Source: Ornithinibacillus gellani
GTDB taxonomy: Bacteria > Bacillota > Bacilli > Bacillales > Amphibacillaceae
NCBI RefSeq assembly: GCF_003730295.1
Contig: NZ_QTSZ01000041.1
Span: forward strand, 124,001 to 188,000
Reading direction: 5' to 3'
Length of the DNA stretch: 64,000 bases
Shown: positions 54,215 to 63,622 of the stretch, in pieces
Position numbering within the stretch: the stretch's first letter is position 1
Layout: each line of letters opens with the position of its first letter
Position numbers and translations under genes: made by a program
The notes under the pieces: generated by a model
Told to the model about the DNA's origin: nothing
The model's database searches: none
The model's input: the letters and a program-made list of their open reading frames with translations, nothing else

Positions 54215-54264
54215 TTAGAATTAATATAGTTAAGCAATAATAATGCTATAAACTATTATTGCTT
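54215..54264 (+). promoter_or_regulatory. Candidate PerR box and leader hairpin of ahpC
   Basis: TTAGAATTAATATAG (54215-54229) matches 12 of 15 positions of the PerR box TTAGAATNATTCTAA. An inverted repeat AAGCAATAAT (54232-54241) / ATTATTGCTT (54255-54264) follows, before the ribosome site. PerR control of ahpCF is established in Bacillus; here it is inferred. The rest of 53849-54214 shows no gene; a minus-strand open frame overlapping this box is rejected. Confidence 0.55.
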
Positions 54265-54303
54265 CATTCTTATGCAAAAAATATCATCAGGAGGTTTTTT
54301 ATT

Positions 54304-54873
54304 ATGTCACTTATCGGAAAACAGGTAGAACCATTTAAAGCATCTGCTTACAATAGCGGAAACGGAGAATTCATCGATGTAACAGATGAAAATCTAAAAG
54401 GCCAGTGGAGCATCGTTTGCTTTTACCCAGCAGACTTTACTTTCGTATGCCCTACAGAGCTTGAAGATCTTCAAAGCCAATACGCAGCATTGAAAGAGCT
54501 TGGTGTTGAAGTTTACTCTGTATCAACAGATACACATTTCACACATAAAGCTTGGCATGATCATTCAGATGCCATTGGCAAATTAGAATATATTATGATT
54601 GGCGACCCATCTCAAACTATTTCTCGCAACTTTGACGTATTGGATGAGGAAGCTGGTCTTGCACAACGTGGTACTTTCATTATCGATCCAGATGGTGTTG
54701 TACAAGCTGCTGAAATCAATGCAGATGGAATCGGTCGTGATGCAAGCACATTGATTAAGAAAATCAAAGCTGCACAATATGTACGTAACAATCCAGGCGA
54801 AGTTTGCCCAGCTAAATGGGAAGAGGGTTCTGAAACATTGAAACCTAGCCTTGACCTTGTAGGTAAAATTTAA
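54304..54873 (+). CDS. ahpC: Alkyl hydroperoxide reductase subunit C (peroxiredoxin)
   Basis: 189-residue typical two-cysteine peroxiredoxin reducing hydrogen peroxide and organic hydroperoxides. Peroxidatic C49 in FTFVCPTE and resolving C168 in [11 protein letters not shown] 54304 (MSLIGKQ) follows AGGAGG at 54289-54294; the upstream frame to 54259 lies in the leader hairpin. Followed after 12 bp by ahpF, which recycles it. Confidence 0.97.
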   Translation: MSLIGKQVEPFKASAYNSGNGEFIDVTDENLKGQWSIVCFYPADFTFVCPTELEDLQSQYAALKELGVEVYSVSTDTHFTHKAWHDHSDAIGKLEYIMIGDPSQTISRNFDVLDEEAGLAQRGTFIIDPDGVVQAAEINADGIGRDASTLIKKIKAAQYVRNNPGEVCPAKWEEGSETLKPSLDLVGKI

Positions 54874-54885
54874 GGAGTGCACCCA

Positions 54886-56442
54886 ATGATACTAGAAGCA
54901 GATTTAAAAGCACAGTTAGCACAATACCTTGAAATGATGGAAGGTGACGTCGTTCTTGGCGTACATGCAGGTTCAGACGATACTTCCCGCGATATGGTAG
55001 CGCTCGTAAATGAGATTGCAGACATGTCCAATCGTATTAAGGTAGAAGAAGCAAAACTGGACAAAACACCAAGTTTTTGTGTAAACCGTCCTGGCGAGGA
55101 TACAGGCATCGTTTTTGCTGGTATTCCACTAGGTCATGAGTTTACTTCCCTAGTACTAGCACTATTGCAAGTAAGTGGACGTGCTCCAAAGGTGGAAGAA
55201 TCTGTTGTTGAACAGGTTAAAAACCTGAAAGGCACTTACCATTTTGAATCCTATATCAGCCTAAGCTGCCAAAACTGTCCAGAGGTCGTACAAGCATTGA
55301 ACATGATGTGCGTACTGAACCCGAATGTGACACATACCATGATTGACGGTGCTGTCTTCAAAGAGGAAGTAGAAAGCAAAAAAATCATGGCTGTACCAAC
55401 TGTTTTCCTTAATGGAGAAGAGTTTGGCGGCGGCAGAATGACCATTAAAGAAATCCTTGCCAAAATGGGCAGCACACAAGATGCATCTGAGTTTGAAAAC
55501 AAAGATCCATTCGACGTGCTTGTTGTTGGTGGCGGACCTGGTGCAGCAAGTGCAGCTATTTATTCCGCTCGTAAAGGGATCCGTACAGGTATTGTTGCGG
55601 AACGCTTTGGTGGTCAAATCCTGGATACAGCTGCAATTGAAAACTTCATCAGCGTAAAGCGCACAGAAGGACCAAAGCTTGCAGCAAATCTGGAAGCACA
55701 TGTAAATGAATATGATATAGATGTCATGGATTTACAACGTGCAACACGCTTAGAAAAGAAAAACCTAGTTGAAATAGAATTAGAAAACGGTGCCGTGCTG
55801 AAAAGTAAATCCGTCATCCTCGCAACTGGTGCACGCTGGCGTAATATCGGCGTTCCCGGTGAGGCAGAGTTTAAAAACAAAGGCGTTGCCTACTGCCCGC
55901 ATTGTGATGGACCATTATTTGAAGGCAAACACGTCGCAGTTATTGGCGGCGGTAACTCCGGTATCGAAGCAGCTATTGATCTAGCTGGAATTGTAAAGCA
56001 TGTAACTGTTCTTGAATTCTTAGATGAACTAAAAGCAGATTCTGTATTACAGGAACGCCTTTACAAGCTACCGAACGTTACCGTAATCAAAAATGCACAA
56101 ACAAAAGAAATCACCGGAACTGACAGCGTCAACGGCATTTCGTATATCGAACGCGACACCGGCAAAGAGCAGCACATTGAGCTGGAAGGTGTATTCGTTC
56201 AAATCGGTCTTGTACCAAACACGGACTGGTTAGGCGATGCCGTCGAACGTAATAAATTCGGCGAAATCATGGTCGACAAAAGAGGCGCAACAAACGTCCC
56301 AGGTGTATTTGCAGCAGGCGATTGTACAGATGTAGCCTATAAGCAAATCATTATTTCCATGGGCGCTGGAGCAACCGCATCCTTAAGCGCATTCGACTAC
56401 CTCGTTCGAAACGCAGACGCATTCGAACCAGTAAAAGCATAA
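54886..56442 (+). CDS. ahpF: Alkyl hydroperoxide reductase subunit F
   Basis: 518-residue NADH-dependent flavoprotein disulfide reductase. N-terminal double thioredoxin-like domain with CQNC at 128-131, FAD loop [12 protein letters not shown] at 213-224, redox pair CPHC at 337-340 and NAD loop [11 protein letters not shown] at 353-363, then [10 protein letters not shown] for FAD. Electrons pass NADH to FAD to 337/340 to 128/131 to AhpC. ATG 54886 is chosen because the in-frame GTG at 54877 overlaps the AAGGAG site. Operon with ahpC, with a terminator after it. Confidence 0.97.
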   Translation: MILEADLKAQLAQYLEMMEGDVVLGVHAGSDDTSRDMVALVNEIADMSNRIKVEEAKLDKTPSFCVNRPGEDTGIVFAGIPLGHEFTSLVLALLQVSGRAPKVEESVVEQVKNLKGTYHFESYISLSCQNCPEVVQALNMMCVLNPNVTHTMIDGAVFKEEVESKKIMAVPTVFLNGEEFGGGRMTIKEILAKMGSTQDASEFENKDPFDVLVVGGGPGAASAAIYSARKGIRTGIVAERFGGQILDTAAIENFISVKRTEGPKLAANLEAHVNEYDIDVMDLQRATRLEKKNLVEIELENGAVLKSKSVILATGARWRNIGVPGEAEFKNKGVAYCPHCDGPLFEGKHVAVIGGGNSGIEAAIDLAGIVKHVTVLEFLDELKADSVLQERLYKLPNVTVIKNAQTKEITGTDSVNGISYIERDTGKEQHIELEGVFVQIGLVPNTDWLGDAVERNKFGEIMVDKRGATNVPGVFAAGDCTDVAYKQIIISMGAGATASLSAFDYLVRNADAFEPVKA

Positions 56443-56447
56443 CAAAC

Positions 56448-56485
56448 ATAACAGAAGCCACCTTTTGAGGTGGCTTCTTTGATTA
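56448..56485 (+). terminator. Terminator of ahpCF
   Basis: AGAAGCCACCT pairs with AGGTGGCTTCT around a short loop, then TTGATT. Confidence 0.88.
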
Positions 56486-56494
56486 TGGTGAGGT

Positions 56495-56514
56495 TGAAAT
56501 CGGTGAACCAATTT
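56495..56514. repeat. Dispersed hairpin (GAAATCGGT variant)
   Basis: GAAATCGGT (56495-56503) and ACCAATTTC (56506-56514) with one mismatch. It lies between the ahpF terminator and the end of the YitT gene. Confidence 0.55.
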
Positions 56515-56549
56515 CAATAGTATCTATATACATCTTCGAGTAGTGCTGT

Positions 56550-57395
56550 TTATTTTTCAGCTATGGAAGCTTTATATCCTTTTCTAATTACCTCATGAAC
56601 CTGATGAATAGTCACATATGCCTGTGAATCAATTTCCTTAATCAGCTTTTTTAGTCGAACAAATTCAGTTCTACTAATAACAATGTAAAGAACCTTTTTA
56701 TTATCACCGGTGTATCCTCCATAACCATCAAGTATTGTGATACCCCGTGCCATACTGTGCAATATATTATTGGCAATTTCGTCTGCAGAATTTGACATGA
56801 TAAATACTGCCACTTTTTCATCCATTCCCTCAACAAAAAAGTCGATAACCTTTGCACCAATATAAACTGAAACAATAGTATACATTCCCTTGTCTATCCC
56901 AATCACAAAAACAGAACCTAGCACTATAATGATATCAATTAAAAGCATGGACTTTCCTATACTGAGCCCTAAGCATTCATTAGCTATCTGGGCAAGTACT
57001 GTTGTTCCTCCATTCGTCCCACCAGCACGAAATATTAATCCAAGACCAATCCCGATAATTAGCCCAGCAAATACCGCAGAAAGCAACGTATCTTCTGTTA
57101 ACATCCACCGATTACTTTCCGTGATATGCAAAAATAAAGAGGAAGTGAACACAGAAAATAACGTATAAAGCATAATTTTTCGTTCAAAAAATTTATAACC
57201 AACAATTATTAAGGATAAGTTTAAAACGAGATTAATTAATCCAGTTGACCAGCCAAATAAATAATGAGCTATTACAGTAAGGCCCAGGATTCCTCCTTCA
57301 GAAAGCGAATTGGGGATGATAAAAAAATTTACACCGATGGAGAAAACCAGTCCTCCAACTCCTATTAAAAATAAATCAATTATTGTTTTTTTCAT
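56550..57395 (-). CDS. YitT-family membrane protein
   Basis: 281-residue protein: five or six transmembrane helices in the first 180 residues (for example FLIGVGGLVFSIGVNFFIIP, AVFAGLIIGIGLGLIFRAGGTNGG), then a soluble DUF2179 domain (GITILDGYGGYTGDNKKVLYIVISR). YitT proteins are widespread in Firmicutes with unknown function, possibly transport. It starts 23 bp after the PRD regulator on the same strand, so it may be the last gene of that unit. Confidence 0.9.
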   Translation of the reverse strand: MKKTIIDLFLIGVGGLVFSIGVNFFIIPNSLSEGGILGLTVIAHYLFGWSTGLINLVLNLSLIIVGYKFFERKIMLYTLFSVFTSSLFLHITESNRWMLTEDTLLSAVFAGLIIGIGLGLIFRAGGTNGGTTVLAQIANECLGLSIGKSMLLIDIIIVLGSVFVIGIDKGMYTIVSVYIGAKVIDFFVEGMDEKVAVFIMSNSADEIANNILHSMARGITILDGYGGYTGDNKKVLYIVISRTEFVRLKKLIKEIDSQAYVTIHQVHEVIRKGYKASIAEK

Positions 57396-57418
57396 GATTC
57401 ATACCTTATTTCTTTTCA

Positions 57419-59338
57419 TTAATAATTTTGAATATCCTCCATAAATAATTGAAAACTTTTATGATTAATTAATCTGTTGACCATCTGCCTATCTCTAGTC
57501 CAATTTGAAAACATATCACAAAGTATATTCAAATTATGATCTCCATCTTTTTTGGTTTTAATAAGAAACAGCACTTTAATAATATCTTTTTCCCAAATAA
57601 TTGGAGATTTTAGCACCGCTATATAGCAGACAGGTTTCCGACATATTTTCTGAAGGTCTTGGAGATGAACGATATTATTACCAATTTCATGGGAAACAAA
57701 CGGAACTTCAACATTAACGTCTTGTTCAATGATATTTTGTTTCTTTAAGTCAACCACAACTTGCTGTAAGATCTCCTGTTGGCTATCTCCTTCCAGCTCA
57801 AAATTCATATGTTCGGGTTTAAAATATTTATCTACATCTAAATCGTTAAGATCGACCTTGTTAATGATTTTCCAAATGTTATTAATATAATTTCCCTTTT
57901 CAATAGACACTTGGGGTATTGGACGGGATATCTTTACCTCGTACGATGATACAAGTACATCAATTTCACGAATATGTTCAATTGCATCATCTATGGAATC
58001 AAAGTTAATCAATTTAAAAGACTCTTCGGGAAAGTTATCTTCCAATTCATTGATATACATAATTGTTTCAGCCCGTCCACGCCCACTCACAAGACAAATT
58101 GTTTTTCTTTCCTTTTTTCTTAAATTCCGTAGCGCAACATTGAAATAAAGTACAAGGTAGCCAAACTCATCTAAATTTATTTTAATATCATAGTGATCTT
58201 CAATCACTTTTGTTGCTGAAATAGCAACTTTTGTAGCAAATAAGTATTTTTGAAGATTTTCGTGAACAACTGGATTACGCAGAACCATACGATTTTTAAT
58301 TCGTCGTATCATTTGCAAAAGATGTAGCGCAAGATATTCATTCAGAATCGGATCAAGTGAAATATCGATATCAAAATTATTCTTAATCTCTGCATAAACT
58401 TCTGTCAAAACATCATTCACTTCGGCTAATTTATTATCATTCGTCTCTTTATTTTGTAGAATTTGTTTTCCTTCTAGATGCATACAAATATAGACAGCAT
58501 CACCATCATTTAGCCCTGTATTGAAAACCGAATTTAAGACATGACACAACTTCATACTGGCTGAATAAATATTAGGGTAATCCGTTTTTATCCCTTCTCT
58601 ATATTCCTTCGGCGTTTCCACAAACTGGGCAGACTTGCTTCTAAAAATAGAAATCAAGACGTGAATAGCAATATTTTTCAGGGAGAAATCAGATAAAATA
58701 ATTTGATTTTGATCACAAATTATACGCAGTTGCTCTTCAATGATAGGAATGATTGCCCGATTTAAATCATATACCTCTAAATCAATTCCCTTACTATTTT
58801 CAACAGTTGTTTTATTATGAAAGAAATGTTCTGCAATACAAACTCGTTTATTTAATTCTTCTCCTCGAATAATAATACCGTAATTTGCTTTAGACTCAAT
58901 TTGAAGCTGATAATTGTCAAGGATCCTTTTTACCTCTGGCATATCTCCGTTTAAGGTTGATCGACTTACAAACATTTCATTTGCCAAATCATCCAGTTTT
59001 ATATAATTGTTACTCAATAATAGAGTCCTTAAAATATAAAAAACACGTTCATAGTTATTGCGTTTAAATAGATGCAATCGCTTCATGTCAATTTGCGAGA
59101 AAAATTCTGAAAGGTATTCTTTGGAGGAGCTATCATGATAGTTTAAGGAGTAACCTTTATTTGGGCTGGAATTTATTCCGATTCCATGTCTATCTAATTT
59201 CTTTCGTAAATAAGCAATATCACTTTTTACGGTGCGAACCGATGTATCAGCCGCTAAAGACAGATTTAAAGACGTAATAACCTTTTGATTAAATAACTCA
59301 TTTAAAATAATTAATTGTCTTCTATTCAAATCCATCAT
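57419..59338 (-). CDS. PRD-containing PTS transcriptional activator (BglG/LicR/ManR type)
   Basis: 639-residue regulator: two N-terminal helix-turn-helix domains (about 1-60 and 80-165), PRD1 (about 185-290), PRD2 (about 305-410), an EIIB-like domain (SGRGRAETIMYINEL region) and an EIIA-like C-terminus (FVSHEIGNNIVHLQ). DNA-binding rather than RNA-binding start, so an activator rather than an antiterminator. PRD1 keeps both histidines (IAIHVLI, ICMHLEG); in PRD2 the first remains (LALHLLQ) but the second is tyrosine (LVLYFNV). GGAGGG precedes ATG 59338. It follows the PTS genes and probably controls them by PTS phosphorylation. Confidence 0.9.
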   Translation of the reverse strand: MMDLNRRQLIILNELFNQKVITSLNLSLAADTSVRTVKSDIAYLRKKLDRHGIGINSSPNKGYSLNYHDSSSKEYLSEFFSQIDMKRLHLFKRNNYERVFYILRTLLLSNNYIKLDDLANEMFVSRSTLNGDMPEVKRILDNYQLQIESKANYGIIIRGEELNKRVCIAEHFFHNKTTVENSKGIDLEVYDLNRAIIPIIEEQLRIICDQNQIILSDFSLKNIAIHVLISIFRSKSAQFVETPKEYREGIKTDYPNIYSASMKLCHVLNSVFNTGLNDGDAVYICMHLEGKQILQNKETNDNKLAEVNDVLTEVYAEIKNNFDIDISLDPILNEYLALHLLQMIRRIKNRMVLRNPVVHENLQKYLFATKVAISATKVIEDHYDIKINLDEFGYLVLYFNVALRNLRKKERKTICLVSGRGRAETIMYINELEDNFPEESFKLINFDSIDDAIEHIREIDVLVSSYEVKISRPIPQVSIEKGNYINNIWKIINKVDLNDLDVDKYFKPEHMNFELEGDSQQEILQQVVVDLKKQNIIEQDVNVEVPFVSHEIGNNIVHLQDLQKICRKPVCYIAVLKSPIIWEKDIIKVLFLIKTKKDGDHNLNILCDMFSNWTRDRQMVNRLINHKSFQLFMEDIQNY

Positions 59339-59429
59339 AATTAGCCCTCCAATAAATGAACCAACATCTAATGTACAGAATTTATCTGTCAGTACCTTAA
59401 TGACTCATGTCTTACCCTAATAATTATAT

Positions 59430-59496
59430 CTAAAGAAACTAGACCCCTACCTTCCATATTTGGTATTCCTCCAAATACTGGAGTTGGGGTCTAGTT
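59430..59496 (-). terminator. Large hairpin terminator of the PTS operon
   Basis: Outer stem AACTAGACCCC (59437-59447) / GGGGTCTAGTT (59486-59496) with inner TATTTGG / CCAAATA. On the minus strand it is followed by TTCTTTAG. It separates the PTS genes from the regulator and could allow partial read-through. Confidence 0.8.
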
Positions 59497-59517
59497 ACGT
59501 CAAACAGTGGAAACGAC

Positions 59518-60339
59518 TTAAATAATACCTAGTAATGATCCACCGATACCTACTACAATTGTAATCAGTAATATTGCTGTTGGTTTCATACCCTTTTTCA
59601 ATAAATAGTACATGAAAATAGTATAAAGCAATGGTAATAATAATGGGAAGATTTGATTCAAATAGTCTTGCATTGGAATCTTTTCACCGCCAACATTGAA
59701 CACTAGGGATGATTCCAATTTCACCATCGATGCTGTCATTGCCCCAATAACCATCAGTCCAACAATAGTTGCTCCCTTTGATATTTTCTGCATAATTCCT
59801 GAATTATTAGCCTGATCCATAATTTTGGTTCCAAATTTATAACCAACTACCCCACCATAATAACGGATTACCATGTGTGGAACATTGAATAGTAACAGAA
59901 ACAGAATCGGACCTAAAATACTTCCCTGTTGTGCAAGCGACAAACCAATACCAACTGCAATAATTCTAATCGTACCCCAGAATAGGGAGTCCCCAATTCC
60001 AGCAAAAGGGCCCATCAACCCAATTTTCACGTTATTAATAATATTTTTATCAAATTTCGGGTTTTGACTTGCTTCTTTTTCCAATGCGGTTGCAACACCT
60101 GTAATTGTTGTAACTACATGCGGCGTTGTATTAAATATATTCATGTGGCGTTCTAGTGCTTCTGCTTGATCATTTTTATTTTTATAATAACGCTTTATTG
60201 CAGGCCACATACCAATAGAAAAACCGAGTGCTTGCTGTCTTTCATAGTTGTATGAGGCTTCCAGCATAAAAGAACTCCAAAATATTTCCCGCATTAATTT
60301 TTTCTCATCTTTATTTAACTTTTTCTTTTCATCAGACAT
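59518..60339 (-). CDS. PTS mannose-family EIID membrane component
   Basis: 273-residue membrane subunit of a mannose/fructose/sorbose-family phosphotransferase system. Signatures: REIFWSSFMLEASYNYERQQALGF, KIGLMGPFAGIGDSLFWGT and GYKFGTKIMDQA. Start 60339 (MSDEKKKL) follows GGAGGATTT; its ATG overlaps the end of EIIC (ATGTCTGA), so the two are coupled. EIIC and EIID together form the sugar channel. Confidence 0.93.
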   Translation of the reverse strand: MSDEKKKLNKDEKKLMREIFWSSFMLEASYNYERQQALGFSIGMWPAIKRYYKNKNDQAEALERHMNIFNTTPHVVTTITGVATALEKEASQNPKFDKNIINNVKIGLMGPFAGIGDSLFWGTIRIIAVGIGLSLAQQGSILGPILFLLLFNVPHMVIRYYGGVVGYKFGTKIMDQANNSGIMQKISKGATIVGLMVIGAMTASMVKLESSLVFNVGGEKIPMQDYLNQIFPLLLPLLYTIFMYYLLKKGMKPTAILLITIVVGIGGSLLGII

Positions 60340-61123
60340 CGAATAAATCCTCCTCATCGTCCACATTTGTACTACCTTCGGCTACAGCTACATCCATTTC
60401 TTTACCTTTCATTTCATAAACAATGATAAAAGCTAGAACAACACCGAATAATGTGATTCCTAAGATTGGCAATTCCATGTAAGCAAATAAAGCAAAACCT
60501 AGTAAGAAATATAAGATGTTTGTTTTTTTCATCATTGGCAACAGTAATAATGCAAAACCGACAGCAGGTAATAGTCCACCCGCTACTTCTAATCCATTCA
60601 TAATTGTTTTAGGAATGTTATTTACAAAGCTTTCGACAGCGGAGGAGCCAAAGAGAATGGCAACAAAGCCGACAACAAAATACATTGCACATTGTAGTAA
60701 TAGCCCTGCCACATTCAGGGTGATTAAACCTTTTATATTTGCTTCTCTAGCTAGTCTCATGGCAAAATCCATGAACCAGCTTCGAACAATAAATACAATA
60801 ACTTTTAACGACTGCGCTAACAGTGCGATAGGTAATGCAAGTGCTAATGCTGCTTCTGTACCGCTTCCACTTAAAATCGCAAAAGCTGTACCAAGTCCCG
60901 CTCCTACAAGAACATCTGGTGGAACTGCTCCACCCACTTGAATAAATCCCATAAATATTAATTCTAAAGATGCACCAACTAAAATACCCGTCTGTAAATC
61001 GCCTAATACTGCACCAATAATTGTCGAGACAACAATTGGTCTTATAACCATCGGTGTGCCCAACATTTTTTCTATAAACCACAGAACTGCTAGGATTAAA
61101 CCCACTAATAATGCTGTTTGCAT
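60332..61123 (-). CDS. PTS mannose-family EIIC membrane component
   Basis: 263-residue membrane subunit: IVVSTIIGAVLGDLQTGILVGASLELIFMGFIQVGGAVPPD carries the family signature, followed by four or more helices. The C-terminus is an acidic cytoplasmic tail. GGGGGAAA precedes ATG 61123. It lies 24 bp after EIIB and overlaps EIID. Confidence 0.93.
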   Translation of the reverse strand: MQTALLVGLILAVLWFIEKMLGTPMVIRPIVVSTIIGAVLGDLQTGILVGASLELIFMGFIQVGGAVPPDVLVGAGLGTAFAILSGSGTEAALALALPIALLAQSLKVIVFIVRSWFMDFAMRLAREANIKGLITLNVAGLLLQCAMYFVVGFVAILFGSSAVESFVNNIPKTIMNGLEVAGGLLPAVGFALLLLPMMKKTNILYFLLGFALFAYMELPILGITLFGVVLAFIIVYEMKGKEMDVAVAEGSTNVDDEEDLFDV

Positions 61124-61147
61124 TAATGTTTCCCCCTTCTATTAAGG

Positions 61148-61633
61148 TTAAAATGAAAGTTTATTTTTTAATGTTGTATAGTTTTTTACTTTTTCATCTG
61201 GAACTTGACGAACTTCTAATTCAATACCTTTTTCTTGAATCTTATCTAAATACTCAATATCCTCTTTTGACACATAAACTGCCGGAGACAATAATACTGT
61301 GTTATCTTTCTTCTGCATTCCACCAATATTTAACACTGGTTCTTCATCAATCTTTTCAATAAATTCAAATGCCTCTTTCGGATTTGAAAAAATAACAAAG
61401 ACCTTCATCGATTGGAGTTTCGGGTTTTTTACTAATTTTACCGCGTCCTCGACATTTCGAATTGCAAGTCTGACACCATCTGGATTACTCATTTTTAATG
61501 CCATTTTTCTAACTTCATCATTAGCTGCATTCTCATCAGCAATCACAATTGCATCAAAAGACAATGCTGAATTCCAGCTGTATACTACCTGTCCGTGTAA
61601 TAAACGATCGTCAATTCTCATTTTTATAATCAT
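61148..61633 (-). CDS. PTS mannose-family EIIB
   Basis: 161-residue cytoplasmic phosphocarrier. The phosphorylated histidine is H14 in MRIDDRLLHGQVV, the standard EIIB-Man site. It is a separate protein here, not fused to EIIA. GGAGGAT lies before ATG 61633. Third gene of the operon. Confidence 0.93.
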   Translation of the reverse strand: MIIKMRIDDRLLHGQVVYSWNSALSFDAIVIADENAANDEVRKMALKMSNPDGVRLAIRNVEDAVKLVKNPKLQSMKVFVIFSNPKEAFEFIEKIDEEPVLNIGGMQKKDNTVLLSPAVYVSKEDIEYLDKIQEKGIELEVRQVPDEKVKNYTTLKNKLSF

Positions 61634-61663
61634 TATTAAAATCCTCCATTCAAAGTTTAAAAT

Positions 61664-62095
61664 TTATATATCGAAATCGTCATCTGATTGTTTTGTATTT
61701 ACTTTTGCAACTTCAGCATTTGCAAAAATAATTTGATCCTTGGAACTGTTAACAATTTCTGTAAGTTTAGTTGATATAACGTCCTGTTCTCCTAGCATAC
61801 ACACCTCAAGTAACACAGGAAGATTAACACCAGAAATAACAAAAATGTTTTCTACAGTTAAATATTTAAGAACTGTCTGATTGACACTTCCACCAAAAAC
61901 ATCAGTGAAAATAATTAATTTATCTTCCTCGGTAATATGTTCATTTAAGAAACTATCCAGTTTCTCGTTAAATGGAATTTCATCAATATATGCATTAATA
62001 AAATGCAGGTTTTCCTGTTTTCCTAAAATCAATTCGATAGAAGAAACAATTCCTTCTGCAAACTTAGCATGTGTCGCTACTAATATTTTTTTCAT
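61664..62095 (-). CDS. PTS mannose-family EIIA
   Basis: 143-residue cytoplasmic phosphocarrier receiving phosphate from HPr. Active histidine H9 in LVATHAKFAEG, followed by FTDVFGGSVNQTVL, typical of EIIA-Man. An acidic tail (SDDDFDI) ends the protein. It follows the SIS gene by 24 bp. Confidence 0.92.
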   Translation of the reverse strand: MKKILVATHAKFAEGIVSSIELILGKQENLHFINAYIDEIPFNEKLDSFLNEHITEEDKLIIFTDVFGGSVNQTVLKYLTVENIFVISGVNLPVLLEVCMLGEQDVISTKLTEIVNSSKDQIIFANAEVAKVNTKQSDDDFDI

Positions 62096-62119
62096 TTTTT
62101 AACCTTCCTTTTGTTTATT

Positions 62120-63178
62120 TTAAATAGACTTATTAATGTAGTTCACAACTTGGGGGTATATTCCTTGAGTTAAGTCCCTTCCTTTATCAGTTGCCAATAG
62201 ATATGCTAGAACCTGAAAAAATGTAATGTATTCCAAGCTGCTAAAATATTTACTTTTCGGATCAACATTAAAACTAGCATCCGAATTGTCGCCTATTAAA
62301 TAGCAAGCAGATATTTCCTCGTTAATAAAATTAGTAATTCTTTTTGCTTTTTCCACATCTTCATTGTCCCTACTTACAATGAAATATCCCATCGTTGTAT
62401 CAAAGGCATTTTGTGGACCATGAATCAACTCTTCCAATTCAAAGCTATTTGTAAGTATGGGTAACATCTCCATAAACTTTATATCAGCTTCCTGAGCTAC
62501 CGGCCATAAATCATTTGTTCCTGAAAATATAAAGCTAGATTTACGCATTAATTGAAATTGATTCTTTTTATACCATTCGAAAGTATTTTCCTTAACGGTT
62601 ATTAAATTATCTATCATCAAATGATAGTCCTGTATATATGCTTGGACCTCGTCATCGGATACTTTATTGTAGTACTTTGATAAAGAAATATAGAACCAAT
62701 ATAATGTTGCGCATGTAGCAGAATACCCAAGTGTTCGGTATACATATTCTTCATTTTCAGAGCCAATTTCCAGCGGAACATCTGACAACTTTGCGATTGG
62801 AGTATCCAAGGTTTCTGTTAATGATATAGTCGGATATCCTTTGTGTTTGACAAGATTTAAAGCCTCGTATACTAGCTTCGTTTTTCCACCTTGTGAGATA
62901 AACACATATAAATTATCTTCACTTAACAATTCTCGATTATAGTATTGAACAAAAATATTAGGATACACAATTTCTACTGGAGAACCGATTACATTTTCCG
63001 CAAAACTTTTAGTTGTAAAACCTGCATTATAGGAAGTTCCAGATGCAACCACAACAATTTTATTCACCTTAGAATGCGTTTCCAAAATACTTTCTAATTT
63101 ATTACTTAAATTATCTCTGGAATCAACAATCTTTTTTAGTTGAACAGGTATACGCTCAATCGTATCCATCAAACTCAT
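62120..63178 (-). CDS. SIS-domain sugar-phosphate isomerase or deglycase (FrlB/GfrF-like)
   Basis: 352-residue protein with two SIS domains, related to the isomerase half of GlmS and to fructosamine-6-phosphate or glucoselysine-6-phosphate deglycases. Visible: VVVASGTSYNAGFTTKSF (phosphosugar loop), FISQGGKTKLVYEAL, GYSATCATLYW, FSGTNDLWPVAQEADIKFME and ELIHGPQNAF. As the first gene of an EIIABCD operon it most likely processes the phosphorylated sugar made by the PTS. Amino-sugar or Amadori compounds are good candidates; the exact substrate is unknown. Upstream, 63179-63290 is AT-rich and should hold the operon promoter. Confidence 0.85.
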   Translation of the reverse strand: MSLMDTIERIPVQLKKIVDSRDNLSNKLESILETHSKVNKIVVVASGTSYNAGFTTKSFAENVIGSPVEIVYPNIFVQYYNRELLSEDNLYVFISQGGKTKLVYEALNLVKHKGYPTISLTETLDTPIAKLSDVPLEIGSENEEYVYRTLGYSATCATLYWFYISLSKYYNKVSDDEVQAYIQDYHLMIDNLITVKENTFEWYKKNQFQLMRKSSFIFSGTNDLWPVAQEADIKFMEMLPILTNSFELEELIHGPQNAFDTTMGYFIVSRDNEDVEKAKRITNFINEEISACYLIGDNSDASFNVDPKSKYFSSLEYITFFQVLAYLLATDKGRDLTQGIYPQVVNYINKSI

Positions 63179-63299
63179 TTAATCACTACCTTATTTTTTA
63201 ATTATTTTTAGAATAAGTCAGATAGGCCAAATTATCCATATTTCATTTTGCACGATTTATAGTGCATAAAAATATTTTTAGAAAATTAGTGAGAATTAG

Positions 63300-63400
63300 T
63301 TCAGGAATATCGCATAGGGTAGGCGCTAACTCGCATGCCCCCTTTCTAAATTCACACGAAGACCACCCACACTCGCGCGCCAATTCCTTAGCCCACACAA
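63300..63400. repeat. 21-bp array, fourth locus (four degenerate units, reverse orientation)
   Basis: On the plus strand TCGCATA (63310), TCGCATG (63331), TCACACG (63352) and TCGCGCG (63373) are 21 bp apart. Their complements give the ATGCGA(G/A)T core of the other arrays. Confidence 0.6.
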
Positions 63401-63460
63401 CAATCCATTGCAAAATCATAGCAAGCCACTCCATAACATGCCCTCTCAACAACAATTAAT

Positions 63461-63528
63461 GGAATCGGCAGTCCGATTCCTACCATAAATACCTATCCAT
63501 GAACATGAAATCGGCTGCGGCCGATTTC
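63461..63528. repeat. Two dispersed hairpins before the oligopeptidase gene
   Basis: GGAATCGG-CAGT-CCGATTCC at 63461-63480 and GAAATCGGC-TGCG-GCCGATTTC at 63507-63528, both perfect. They sit beside the reverse array and represent both hairpin subtypes, each followed by its usual tail (TACCAT or TTCC). Confidence 0.85.
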
Positions 63529-63622
63529 TTCCTCATAATTTCTCTTATTCAATTCGACAAAAATAGAGGATTATTAAGGCTTTATAACGAATGTATGAGT
63601 GATAAAAGAGAGGAGAGATTTC

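Noticed and set aside
54043-54237. 64-codon minus-strand frame upstream of ahpC
   Set aside because: It overlaps the candidate PerR box and promoter of ahpC and lacks a ribosome site.
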